From Ancrocorticia sp052089425 (GTDB taxonomy: Bacteria > Actinomycetota > Actinomycetes > Actinomycetales > Actinomycetaceae): a stretch of DNA of 7,942 nucleotides. The stretch is taken from NCBI RefSeq assembly GCF_052089425.1, contig NZ_JBQCZW010000059.1, positions 1 through 7,942 on the forward strand, read 5' to 3'. This document shows positions 1 to 6,753 of this stretch, piece by piece (position 1 is the stretch's first letter; each line of letters starts with the position of its first letter). The notes beneath the pieces are model-generated. The model saw only the letters and a program-made list of their open reading frames with translations. It was not told the DNA's origin and searched no databases. A program made the translations under genes and the position numbers.

Positions 1-426
1 GCACAGGACTTGCGAATGCTGTCATCCGGACCATTGGGCGGGCTCCAAGAGGTGACACTCCCGGCCGTTCAAGCGGGCTCGTCCATTATGCCGGGCAAGA
101 TCAACCCGGTCATTCCCGAGTATGTGATGCAGCTGAGCTACCGAATCCGTGGGGCGGCTTCCACCGTAGAAATGGGCGTGGCGGCTGGAGAGCTCGAGCT
201 CAACATCATGGAGCCGATCATCGTGGACAGCCTGATCGACATCTTCGAGGACCTGACGTCTGCAGCCACCCTGTTCGGCGAGAAGTGCGTACGTGGGCTG
301 GTGTGGGACGGATCGCGCCTTGCCTCCAACGCCGGTGCAGCGTTCGACCGGTGGGTCACCATGTCCGCCGAGGTGGGCTACGAAGAAACCACGAAGAAGG
401 TACGTGAGTACTGGGCTAACGCCTAG
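1..426 (+). CDS. aspA: Aspartate ammonia-lyase (aspartase), C-terminal part, 5' end outside window
   Basis: Only the last 141 residues are present; the reading frame is open from base 1. Aspartase deaminates L-aspartate to fumarate and ammonia in the cytoplasm. The superfamily signature GSSIMPGKINP, the flexible active-site loop, lies at about residues 29-39 of the fragment. The following VIPEYV and ELELNIMEP segments resemble aspartase (VVPE, LQLNVMEP) more than fumarase C (TQCE, FELNVFRP). After EKCVRG the sequence aligns without gaps to the E. coli aspartase C-terminus as I remember it, as far as VGY (IGH in E. coli). It then stops about 15 residues later, so most of the small C-terminal domain (the TGxSVRExVLExGLL part) is missing. 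No plausible continuation is visible in the other frames, so this is either a lineage-specific short C-terminus or an old truncation. A related lyase with another substrate cannot be excluded. Confidence 0.85.
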   Translation, partial: AQDLRMLSSGPLGGLQEVTLPAVQAGSSIMPGKINPVIPEYVMQLSYRIRGAASTVEMGVAAGELELNIMEPIIVDSLIDIFEDLTSAATLFGEKCVRGLVWDGSRLASNAGAAFDRWVTMSAEVGYEETTKKVREYWANA

Positions 427-480
427 GGCTCATGGGATCGGAGTGAAGAGTCATGTTGCGCCGAGGAGCACCGGGGAACA

Positions 481-1218
481 ATGGTGGCTTCATTTCATAC
501 CTCGCCCACTCGTGGCAGGATGGATCGTATGAGGAAAGCGACAACGCCTGATAGCACGCTCGTGCTCTGGGATATTGACGGGACACTTCTGGCTTCGGCG
601 GCCTTCAATAGCGTGTATTACTTGGACGCTATCCGCGCGATCCACCCGGAGTTTGATTCGATTCCGGAGAACACAGATGGAATGACGGACCGGCAGATCA
701 TCGAAGCACACCTAGCGGCGGTGAGCTTGCCTCGCGAGGAGGCAGCGGTGATCCTCGATCGTTTGGACGATCTGTCCCAGAGCTATCTGGAGGAACCGAA
801 CCGGCTGACCATGCTGCCCGGGGTCAACGATGCACTCGCGCGAGTGGCACAGGCGGGGTTTACCAATGGCCTGCTGACCGGCAACACGCCCACGAGGGCC
901 TCGCACAAGCTTCGCGGAGCTGGCGTGGCCGTGGACCTCATTTCGTGGGAGCAATCGTTCTTTGGCGCCGAAGCATCCCGCCGCGAAGAACTCACACACC
1001 GCGCTCGCGAACGTTACCCAGAGCGCCCGATGGTGATTATCGGAGACACTCCCCGGGACGGACAGGCCGCCGCGGCTGCAGGTATCACTTTTGTTGGCGT
1101 AACAACCGGTTCGTTCGGTGCCGAAGCGTTGCAGGAAGCAGGAGCGGTCAACGTCATACCTGATTTAGTGACCGGGATCGATGGTCTGGTTGCGTGGCTG
1201 CAGGCCAGAGTCCGGTAG
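481..1218 (+). CDS. HAD-superfamily hydrolase, probably phosphoglycolate-phosphatase-like
   Basis: This is a cytoplasmic phosphatase of the haloacid dehalogenase fold, up to 245 residues, a normal size for the family. Motif I is DIDGT at 31-35 (nucleophile Asp31, acid/base Asp33). The helical cap spans about 40-110. Motif II is LLTGNT, with Thr133 or the adjacent residues. The motif III lysine is Lys143 in ASHKLRGAG, and motif IV is GDTPRD at 188-193 with the Mg-binding aspartates. The substrate cannot be told from sequence; PGP/Gph-type small phosphoesters are likely. The start is uncertain. ATG 481 has GAGGAG 12 nt upstream (long) and GGGGAA 2 nt upstream (short). ATG 520 and ATG 529 lie in the same frame, and 529 (AGGA 7 nt upstream) would put motif I about 15 residues from the N-terminus, which is more usual. 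The gene follows the aspartase gene by 54 bp with no visible terminator, so cotranscription is possible. Confidence 0.88.
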   Translation: MVASFHTSPTRGRMDRMRKATTPDSTLVLWDIDGTLLASAAFNSVYYLDAIRAIHPEFDSIPENTDGMTDRQIIEAHLAAVSLPREEAAVILDRLDDLSQSYLEEPNRLTMLPGVNDALARVAQAGFTNGLLTGNTPTRASHKLRGAGVAVDLISWEQSFFGAEASRREELTHRARERYPERPMVIIGDTPRDGQAAAAAGITFVGVTTGSFGAEALQEAGAVNVIPDLVTGIDGLVAWLQARVR

Positions 1219-1283
1219 TTCGGTTTTTGACGACGACGACGGCCCACCGCCCAACCTCTCCCTGTCCACGTTGTGGAATGCTA

Positions 1284-1313
1284 TTGACCTAAAGCACACT
1301 GGCTTAATAGGTT
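1284..1313 (+). promoter_or_regulatory. Candidate promoter for the leader and tsuAB operon
   Basis: TTGACC (1284-1289) matches the -35 consensus at five of six bases. An 18-bp spacer separates it from TAGGTT (1308-1313), which fits the actinobacterial TANNNT -10 pattern. Transcription would begin near 1320, upstream of the short ORF and its Shine-Dalgarno. TAATAG at 1305-1310 is an alternative -10 with a 15-bp spacer and would start RNA a few bases earlier. This is inference from consensus only. Confidence 0.4.
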
Positions 1314-1314
1314 G

Positions 1315-1413
1315 ATGGCGTCGGACCTCCACGAATCCATAGGTGAAGGATGGAACATGAAGGCAATGCAGCGAATGTGTATGGCGTGCACGCAGGCTTG
1401 CTGACGCCATTTT
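1315..1413 (+). promoter_or_regulatory. Attenuator-like alternative RNA hairpins around the leader ORF
   Basis: ATGGCGT occurs at 1315-1321 and again at 1381-1387, and its reverse complement ACGCCAT is at 1404-1410. The 3' segment 1401-1410 can therefore pair with 1315-1324 (10 bp, one G-U, enclosing the whole short ORF) or with 1381-1387 (7 bp, plus GCA/TGC at 1388-1390 and 1399-1401 across a small bulge). Both put T bases straight after the stem (1410-1413, with a further T-rich stretch to about 1427), as in a weak intrinsic terminator. The two pairings are mutually exclusive, and a ribosome at the leader stop would block both. If transcription starts near 1320, the long-range arm is partly lost and only the short hairpin remains. 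Stem energies were not computed. Confidence 0.45.
1357..1404 (+). CDS. Cys/Met-rich leader peptide (15 aa), candidate cysteine attenuator
   Basis: This short ORF encodes MKAMQRMCMACTQAC: three Cys and four Met in 15 residues, ending Cys-stop. It has one of the better Shine-Dalgarno sequences in the window, GAAGGA (1345-1350), 6 nt before the ATG. An in-frame ATG at 1315 would give a 29-residue version without a Shine-Dalgarno, possibly leaderless. The next genes downstream import and process thiosulfate, a cysteine precursor. Known precedent: in mycobacteria, polycysteine short ORFs upstream of sulfur genes act as cysteine-responsive attenuators. By analogy, slow decoding of the Cys codons when Cys-tRNA is scarce would relieve repression of tsuAB. 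The stop codon lies inside the 3' arm of the hairpins described at 1315-1413, so ribosome position would directly affect folding. No homology search was possible; function rests on composition, Shine-Dalgarno and context. Confidence 0.6.
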   Translation: MKAMQRMCMACTQAC

Positions 1414-1561
1414 CATAGTTCTCTTTTACGACCGGCAGTAATCCTGAGTAAGCCCTAGCGATACTCGTGTACCCAAAATCCGCTGGATGGCCTACATATT
1501 GTGTGCGCGCCAAGAAGCCACGAGCTCCTTTTCAAACATTCTTTAGCGAAAGCGAAAATCC

Positions 1562-2638
1562 ATGATTGTTACCGGCTTCATCCTTGGAATAGTCCTCGGC
1601 TTCATTTTCCAACGCGGTAGATTCTGCGTGACCGGAGCCTTCCGCGACGTATGGCTGAGCAAGTCCACGCGTTGGCTCAACGCATTTCTTCTGGCCATCG
1701 CCGTTCAGGCGGTCTTGGTTCAAGTTCTCACGGCTACCGGCGTGATCAGTCCATCGGCACCACAACTGGCGATCGCCGCGGTTGCTGGCGGATCCTTCCT
1801 CTTTGGGATCGGCATCGTCTTGTCAGGCGGGTGCGCCACCGGAACCTACTATCGCAGCGGCGAGGGCCTCATCGGCTCATGGATCGCTCTGGGCCTTTAC
1901 GCCTTCACCGCCGCCGCCATGAAATATGGCGTGGGTGCGAACTTCACGGAAGCTGCACGCAACAATACCGTTGACGCCAGCACGATCCACGGAACTCTCG
2001 GCATCTCCGCATGGGTCCCCGTGATCGCGTTTGGTGGTCTCGTGGCCTACCTCTTGGTTCGACAGAGCCGCCGGCCGCACAACCCCGTTGCCCAACTCGC
2101 ACCCAAGAAGAGCGGTCTGGCCCACGTCCTCTTTGAAAAGCGCTGGAGTCCCAACGCAACGGCAATTCTCGTGGGAGCTATTGCTGCCCTTGCCTACCCA
2201 CTTTCACAGGCGACTGGCCGTAATTCAGGCCTTGGGATCACAACTCCGTCCGCAAACGTTGTTCAGTACCTCGTCACGGGCCAGGCAGACCTCATCGATT
2301 GGGGCGTTGCCTTCGTGTTAGGAATCATCCCCGGCTCCTACATTGCGGCCAAGGCCTCCGGTGAATTCCGGCTGCGCGCCCCAGATGCGCGTACCGCGGT
2401 TCGCTCCGTGTTTGGTGGAACGATCATGGGCATTGGAGCAGCGCTGGCTGGAGGTTGCACCATTGGCAACTCCCTTGTCCAGACGGCACTGTTCGGCTGG
2501 CAGGGGTGGATCGCCTTCGGCTTCACGTTCCTGGGAGTGGGAGCCGCAGCCAAATTCTTCATCACCAACAATTCGGGCACTCGCACCAGTTCAGTAGCGG
2601 GAGCGGGCGTTCCTCGGGGTCTCGTCCAGATTCAATAA
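1562..2638 (+). CDS. tsuA: YeeE/YedE-family thiosulfate importer (TsuA)
   Basis: This is a 358-residue polytopic membrane protein with about nine hydrophobic segments, the usual length of the YeeE/YedE (DUF395) family. Known TsuA proteins carry thiosulfate across the membrane along a path of conserved cysteines. The same three sites are visible here: Cys22 in GRFCVTGAFRD, Cys91 in LSGGCATGTYYR and Cys299 in LAGGCTIGNSLVQ. The two halves of the protein repeat the GG-C-x-x-G motif, the family's internal pseudo-symmetry. The next gene is a TusA-like sulfurtransferase, the standard partner (TsuB/YeeD), which supports thiosulfate as the substrate rather than selenium or another sulfur compound. 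The ATG at 1562 puts Cys22 at the family position. Its upstream region (GCGAAAGCGAAAATCC) is a poor Shine-Dalgarno. With the Cys-rich leader upstream, this suggests expression is controlled at the RNA level. Confidence 0.9.
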   Translation: MIVTGFILGIVLGFIFQRGRFCVTGAFRDVWLSKSTRWLNAFLLAIAVQAVLVQVLTATGVISPSAPQLAIAAVAGGSFLFGIGIVLSGGCATGTYYRSGEGLIGSWIALGLYAFTAAAMKYGVGANFTEAARNNTVDASTIHGTLGISAWVPVIAFGGLVAYLLVRQSRRPHNPVAQLAPKKSGLAHVLFEKRWSPNATAILVGAIAALAYPLSQATGRNSGLGITTPSANVVQYLVTGQADLIDWGVAFVLGIIPGSYIAAKASGEFRLRAPDARTAVRSVFGGTIMGIGAALAGGCTIGNSLVQTALFGWQGWIAFGFTFLGVGAAAKFFITNNSGTRTSSVAGAGVPRGLVQIQ

Positions 2639-2709
2639 TGCAACGTGCTACGGACAATCCTCACAACTTCTTACAGTCATCAGATCAACATATCCGCAAG
2701 GAGAACATC

Positions 2710-3012
2710 ATGAGTTTCTTAGACTTCATCAAAGTAGATAAACCTGCACCCGAAGCCACTGCAGTCGCAACGAAGGAAGGCACAGGCCGCAAGTTTCTGC
2801 TGGACACGTTTGGCCAAGTGTGCCCATTCCCGTTGGTCGAGGCGAAGAAGGCCATCGCCGGAATAGATTCCGGAGACGAGCTTCAGATCGATTTCGATTG
2901 CACGCAAGCCACCGATTCCATTCCGGTATGGGCGGCCCAAGAAGGACACACCGTGACGGATTTCCGCCAGCTTGACGAAGCGTCGTGGTCCATTACTCTG
3001 CGCAAGGCGTGA
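2710..3012 (+). CDS. tsuB: TusA/SirA-like sulfurtransferase, thiosulfate uptake partner (TsuB/YeeD)
   Basis: This is a 100-residue cytoplasmic protein. The TusA fold starts near residue 28 (KFLLDTFGQVCPFPLVEAKK), and the catalytic CPxP motif gives Cys38, Pro39 and Pro41. A second cysteine, Cys64 (DFDCTQATDSIP), lies where YeeD-type proteins often keep one. Known role: TsuB/YeeD takes the sulfane sulfur of thiosulfate delivered by TsuA, assisting uptake and feeding cysteine synthesis. The ATG at 2710 has a clear AAGGAG 6 nt upstream (2698-2703). An open frame runs further upstream through the end of tsuA but is out of frame with it and lacks family similarity. The gap after tsuA is 71 bp with no terminator, so the two genes form an operon. 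The N-terminal stretch of about 27 residues, hydrophilic and Ala/Lys-rich after MSFLDFIKV, is longer than in E. coli TusA. A general tRNA-thiolation TusA is less likely given the neighbour. Confidence 0.88.
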   Translation: MSFLDFIKVDKPAPEATAVATKEGTGRKFLLDTFGQVCPFPLVEAKKAIAGIDSGDELQIDFDCTQATDSIPVWAAQEGHTVTDFRQLDEASWSITLRKA

Positions 3013-3023
3013 ATAGATAGAAC

Positions 3024-3059
3024 AAGAACGCGGGGCCACCGACGTAGCCCCGCGTTCTT
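3024..3059. terminator. Strong intrinsic terminator, probably bidirectional, between convergent operons
   Basis: A perfect 13-bp stem pairs AAGAACGCGGGGC (3024-3036) with GCCCCGCGTTCTT (3047-3059) around a 10-nt loop. It begins 11 bp after the tsuB stop and ends 31 bp before the 3' end of the convergent PTS gene. The T-tract is short on the + strand (CTTTGTATT), and on the - strand the A-rich 5' arm supplies only a few U residues, so it could act weakly in both directions. Confidence 0.85.
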
Positions 3060-3090
3060 TGTATTCTGGCACTGCCCCTAGGATGTGCGC

Positions 3091-5112
3091 CTAGACTTCC
3101 ACGACCACCTCGGGCTCGGGAGCTTCCTTTGGTTGGATGACCATGAGGAGGTCCCCGCGCTCCACGGCGGCGGGTTCCTGAACGTCAATCCCGCCCTGCT
3201 TCTTCGCGTTGGATACGACGATGGGCGTGACGGTCTGGTAACCGGCACCGGTAATGGCGTCCCAATCCACGTCCACAAGGACATCGCCGCGTTTGACCAT
3301 GTCACCCTTCTTGACGTGAGGAGTGAATCCCTCACCCTTCATCTTGACCGTATCCATGCCAACGTGGATGAGCAGCTCTACGCCGGAGGCTGAGCGGATC
3401 CCGTAGGCGTGGCCGGTGGGGAAGGCAAGAATCACGGTGCCATCCACGGGAGAAACAACGGGGCCGCCCGATGGAACGATGGCCGCACCTGGTCCGAGCA
3501 TCCCAGAGGCGAAGGTCTTGTCCTCAACCTCGCTGAGCGCGATTGCTGTGCCTTCGAGGGGAGAGGTGACCGTGAAGTCGGTTTCTGCAGATGGATCGAA
3601 CAGAACGGCGGCCTCCTCAGCTGCCTCCTCGGTAGCTGCCAGTTCCTCGGCCTCTTGTTCGGCGGCTGTCTCGCTCACGTTCTCCGCGAGGGAGGCCTTA
3701 CCGCGGCTCTTGCCGTAGGCCAAAGTTGCCGCGAACACCACCACGATAACGAGCACTTCGAGCAGCAGGAACATCGGGATATCCGATGGGACGATGGACA
3801 CGAAGCCAACCATCCCGGCGGCGCCGAGCGCCTGGCTACGAATGTCCAAGATGGCAACCAGCGCGCCACCTAGCGCCGCTCCGCCCATGCCGATGAAGAA
3901 CGGCCAGCGCAGCCGCAGGTTCACGCCAAAGATGGCGGGTTCGGTGATGCCGAACAATGCGGAGGCCGAGGAAGCTCCAGCCAATCCCTTGAGTTTCGCG
4001 TTGCGAGCAATGAAGAAGATCGCCAGTGCTGCCGCGCCCTGCGCAACGTTTGCCATGGAAGCAATCGGGAAGATGAACGATCCGCCCGTTTCGGCCATGT
4101 TGTTGATGAGCGGAAGCTCAATGGCGGGGAACGACTGGTGGAGTCCCGTCACCACGATCGGGGAGTAGAACAGACCGAAGATCAGGCCGCCGACCGGCCC
4201 AAGGTTCGTGTACGCCCACAAGATTCCATCGGATAGTCCGTCCGAGAGGATGCGGGTAAAGGGGCCAACCGCAACGAAGGCCAGGAAGCCCGTGATAAGC
4301 ATGGTGAACAGCGGCGTGAGCAGGAAGTCCGCCGTGCCTGAGAAGACCTTGTGGAATCGCTTCTCGATCCACGCCAAGATCCAGGCAACGAACAGCACCG
4401 GAATGACCTGACCTTGGTAACCTACCTGAGCCACGTCCAGCCCGAACACGTTCCAGTAGGGCATCTGGCCGGCCTCGGTCACGGCCACCATGTCGTAGGC
4501 GTTGACGAGCGAGGGGGAGACCATGGCGGCACCCATGGCCGCACCAAGATAGGGGTTGCCACCGAACCGTTTGACGGCAGAGAATCCAATGAGAACCGGC
4601 AGGAAGGCGAAGGCCGCCGAGGAAATCATGTTGATCATATCGGCGTAATCCGCCAGCCACGGGGCCTGCTGAACGATCGATTGTTCGCCCACCAGCCCTT
4701 CGGCCGTCAACACGTTGTTGAGGGCCATCATGAGGCCGCCGGCGATCAGTGCCGGTAGCACGGGAACGAAGATGTCCGCGATGGTCTTGATAAAGCGCAT
4801 CACCACGTTTTCACGCTGAGCGGCCACCTGCTTGGCCTCATCCTTGGATGCTTCGGCAACGCCGCCGTCCTTGATGAGGTGGTCAAACACGATGTCCACA
4901 TCGCCCGGACCAATAATGATTTGGTACATGCCACCGGCAACGAAAGTTCCCTTGACATCGTCGTGGTTATCCAAGGTCTCCTGATCAACCTTGTCTTGAT
5001 CGGCAAGAACGAGGCGTAATCGTGTTGCGCAATGTGCCGCGGCATTGATGTTTCCGGCGCCGCCAACAGCGCTCAGGACATCTTGTGCCACGTGTGCGTG
5101 ATCCATAGCCAC
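3091..5112 (-). CDS. scrA: Sucrose-type PTS permease, EIIBCA fusion
   Basis: This 673-residue protein takes phosphate from HPr and imports and phosphorylates its sugar in one step. Domains run B-C-A. EIIB is at about 1-90 with the phosphocysteine Cys28 in HCATRLRL. EIIC is at about 105-470, a multi-pass membrane domain with the GITEP motif at 388-392. An acidic Glu/Ala-rich linker lies at about 475-505. The glucose-type EIIA is at about 510-665, with the phosphohistidine His583 in ELLIHVGMD and a second conserved His568 in TGHAYGI. The domain set alone fits sucrose, beta-glucosides or trehalose. The adjacent GH32 gene scrB points to sucrose, as in the Corynebacterium ptsS-scrB pair. The GTG start at 5112 is preferred because AAGGAA (5119-5124 on the + strand) lies 6 nt upstream; ATG 5106 would have a 12-nt spacing. 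The gene follows scrB by 122 bp with no terminator between. Confidence 0.9.
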   Translation of the reverse strand: MAMDHAHVAQDVLSAVGGAGNINAAAHCATRLRLVLADQDKVDQETLDNHDDVKGTFVAGGMYQIIIGPGDVDIVFDHLIKDGGVAEASKDEAKQVAAQRENVVMRFIKTIADIFVPVLPALIAGGLMMALNNVLTAEGLVGEQSIVQQAPWLADYADMINMISSAAFAFLPVLIGFSAVKRFGGNPYLGAAMGAAMVSPSLVNAYDMVAVTEAGQMPYWNVFGLDVAQVGYQGQVIPVLFVAWILAWIEKRFHKVFSGTADFLLTPLFTMLITGFLAFVAVGPFTRILSDGLSDGILWAYTNLGPVGGLIFGLFYSPIVVTGLHQSFPAIELPLINNMAETGGSFIFPIASMANVAQGAAALAIFFIARNAKLKGLAGASSASALFGITEPAIFGVNLRLRWPFFIGMGGAALGGALVAILDIRSQALGAAGMVGFVSIVPSDIPMFLLLEVLVIVVVFAATLAYGKSRGKASLAENVSETAAEQEAEELAATEEAAEEAAVLFDPSAETDFTVTSPLEGTAIALSEVEDKTFASGMLGPGAAIVPSGGPVVSPVDGTVILAFPTGHAYGIRSASGVELLIHVGMDTVKMKGEGFTPHVKKGDMVKRGDVLVDVDWDAITGAGYQTVTPIVVSNAKKQGGIDVQEPAAVERGDLLMVIQPKEAPEPEVVVEV

Positions 5113-5234
5113 TGGTGGTTCCTTTCTTTATGATGCCTCTCTCTTCGTCGAGTGCTCGTCAGCGAGTTCGGCATGGGGTGGTTAGATGCTTAATCGTTTC
5201 ATATTTTGCTGGTGGCGTAAATATCGGAATCTTG
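5113..5234 (-). promoter_or_regulatory. scrB-scrA gap with LacI-family operator candidate
   Basis: At 5190-5201 the + strand reads TTAATCGTTTCA, matching ten of twelve bases of a typical LacI-family palindrome (TGAAACGTTTCA) centred on CG. Sucrose PTS genes are commonly controlled by LacI-type repressors such as ScrR, so this may be an operator for a second promoter in front of the PTS gene. I could not find a convincing -35/-10 pair here. A short CTCG-TCAG-CGAG hairpin (5155-5166) has no T-tract and is not a terminator. No regulator gene lies in the window. Confidence 0.35.
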
Positions 5235-6716
5235 TTAGTCGAACCGCCCAGCGTGGGTAACGGTGACCGGTCGGCTTCCGCCGTGAGTCCGCACCGTGAG
5301 GCCATCGCCGTCCACGAACGATCGCAGAGTGAACGCGAGATCGCCGTCTCCCACGAAAACCTCCGTGATGGAGCTGTCATGGAGAATGCGAAGGGTCCGC
5401 TCGCACCCCTCGGGAAGCGTGACGCGCCGCGTCTTGCCGTGCGGGTACCGGGAGGTTGAACGGTCCACGATTAGCGTGTTTCCGGCGAGTTGGATGGAAA
5501 CGAACTGGTGATCAGATCCGATCCGCACCTCCACGTCCGAATCCGATGCGTTTAACCCCAGTTCGAAAGCCCGTGAGCCCTCCAGTTCGCGGATAGTTTT
5601 TGACGACGACGGAGCCATCTGGCCATGATCCACACTCACACGGGGCAGCTGGATCGCCGGGCGTTGAATGAGCCTGCCCGCGCGCAAGGATAGCTTTCGA
5701 GGAACGGTCAGAGTGTGGCCCCATCCTCCGGTGTCAATCGAGGGCTGGTCATCCTCCGAGGCATTGCCGGCCCACCCCATGAGCAGCGGGGTCTCATCCG
5801 TGCCGGCGGGCGTGGCGAATACCTGCGGGGCATAGAATTCGAAGCCGTGATCAAGTTCGGTGTAGGTGCCATCGGTGCCGCGGAACTGGGTTCCGTCGAG
5901 GTGGCCGACGATGTACACACACGGGAAAATGTTCTCGAATCCTTCGCGATCGGGATGGATGCCCTGAGGACAGAAAATGAGCACATCGAAGGCTTCTCCC
6001 GTCACCTCATCGCTGACCGAGATGAGGTTGGGACATTCCCACATGTATCCGAAACGATCGAATGCGCCACCCGCGTCCGGGAAGGACATTTCTCCTTCGC
6101 ATTCCCATGAAATGAGGTCCGCTGACCTGTAGAAGAGCGCGGCACCCGTTTCATCTTCGCGTTGGGCACCGATGAGCATGCGGTAGGAACCGTCTGCCGA
6201 TCGCCACACCTGAGGATCGCGGAAGTGAGGCGTGTAGCCAGCGGGGTGTCCGGGAATCACCGGGTTGCCCGGATACTTGGTGAAGGATTCAAAATCGGGG
6301 GATGTGACCAGGCATTGTGAGGCCTCGCGGATTCCTGTTTCCTCATCCTTGACGTTTCCGGTGTAGAACAATGCAACGGGGGAGGATGCTTCGCCGTCGT
6401 CGTCGATAAAAAACGCTGTGCCTGAGTACGCGCCGTGCCGATCGTACCGGGAATCTGGCATAATAGCCGGGGCGTGGTGATCCCATGTGAGCATGTCCCG
6501 CGAGGTGGCGTGGCCCCAGTAGACGAGCTTGCGGTGCGGGTGGAACGGGCTGAACTGGTAGAAGGCGTGATACACCCCGTCCGCGCGCGCCAGTCCGTTC
6601 GGATCGTTGAGGCGCCCAACAGGCGGGGCCACGTGGAAAAGCGGGTAGTCCGGATCATCTGCAGCGCGCGATGAACGCATCGCCGAGAGGGCTTCGTCGG
6701 TCAAATTGTGGGCCAC
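5235..6716 (-). CDS. scrB: Sucrose-6-phosphate hydrolase (GH32)
   Basis: This 493-residue cytoplasmic glycoside hydrolase family 32 enzyme splits sucrose-6-phosphate into glucose-6-phosphate and fructose. The five-bladed propeller motifs are present: RLNDPNG at 35-41 with the nucleophile Asp38, FRDP at 165-168 with the transition-state Asp167, and WECPN at 226-230 with the acid/base Glu227. YSGTAFF at about 97-103 and a beta-sandwich C-terminal part complete the fold. No signal peptide is visible, as expected for an enzyme acting on the PTS product. The frame stays open upstream to 6803, but that extension overlaps the remains of the previous gene and is not family-like. GTG 6716 gives MAHNLTDEAL and sits 6 nt after an extended -10 box, which fits a leaderless start; no Shine-Dalgarno precedes it. 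ATG 6680 is a later alternative, also without a Shine-Dalgarno. The gene is read toward the PTS permease gene. Confidence 0.92.
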   Translation of the reverse strand: MAHNLTDEALSAMRSSRAADDPDYPLFHVAPPVGRLNDPNGLARADGVYHAFYQFSPFHPHRKLVYWGHATSRDMLTWDHHAPAIMPDSRYDRHGAYSGTAFFIDDDGEASSPVALFYTGNVKDEETGIREASQCLVTSPDFESFTKYPGNPVIPGHPAGYTPHFRDPQVWRSADGSYRMLIGAQREDETGAALFYRSADLISWECEGEMSFPDAGGAFDRFGYMWECPNLISVSDEVTGEAFDVLIFCPQGIHPDREGFENIFPCVYIVGHLDGTQFRGTDGTYTELDHGFEFYAPQVFATPAGTDETPLLMGWAGNASEDDQPSIDTGGWGHTLTVPRKLSLRAGRLIQRPAIQLPRVSVDHGQMAPSSSKTIRELEGSRAFELGLNASDSDVEVRIGSDHQFVSIQLAGNTLIVDRSTSRYPHGKTRRVTLPEGCERTLRILHDSSITEVFVGDGDLAFTLRSFVDGDGLTVRTHGGSRPVTVTHAGRFD

Positions 6717-6722
6717 GCCACG

Positions 6723-6739
6723 AAGGTAGCACACGTGTG
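6723..6739 (-). promoter_or_regulatory. scrB leaderless promoter with overlapping palindrome
   Basis: On the - strand an extended -10 box TGCTACCTT (6731-6723) is followed by CGTGGC and then GTG at 6716. The transcription start would therefore fall at or next to the start codon. No clear -35 is seen 17 bp upstream, as is usual with extended -10 promoters. A perfect 10-bp palindrome CACACGTGTG (6730-6739) abuts and slightly overlaps the TG of the box and could be a regulator site. Confidence 0.45.
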
Positions 6740-6753
6740 TGGGGCAGCGCAGA

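Larger units (their letters stand above)
1219..1561. other. 343-bp intergenic leader region upstream of the thiosulfate uptake genes
   Basis: This gap separates the HAD gene from the thiosulfate transporter gene. It opens with a weak CCG-loop-CGG followed by five T (1212-1228) that overlaps the HAD stop codon; the 3-bp stem is too small to call a terminator. A candidate promoter, a Cys/Met-rich short ORF and repeats able to form competing hairpins occupy 1284-1413 and are listed separately. From 1414 to 1561 I see no ORF, no strong hairpin and no convincing promoter. The only local oddity is a tandem GCGAAA pair just before the ATG at 1562. Confidence 0.7.

Noticed and set aside
1212..1228. 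Terminator after the HAD gene
   Set aside because: The stem is only three base pairs (CCG/CGG), although five T follow; too weak to call.
1224..1239. GTTTTTGACGACGACG, shared with 5597-5612
   Set aside because: A 16-base match built mostly from a GAC triplet run; at 5597 it is codons of scrB (Ser run). Probably coincidence rather than a repeat element.
2455..2709. A longer TusA-like protein starting inside tsuA
   Set aside because: The upstream in-frame part is an out-of-frame reading of tsuA with no family similarity, and ATG 2710 has a clear AAGGAG.
3085..4758. Several + strand open frames opposite the PTS gene
   Set aside because: They are antisense shadows of a high-GC coding region; no family features or ribosome sites.
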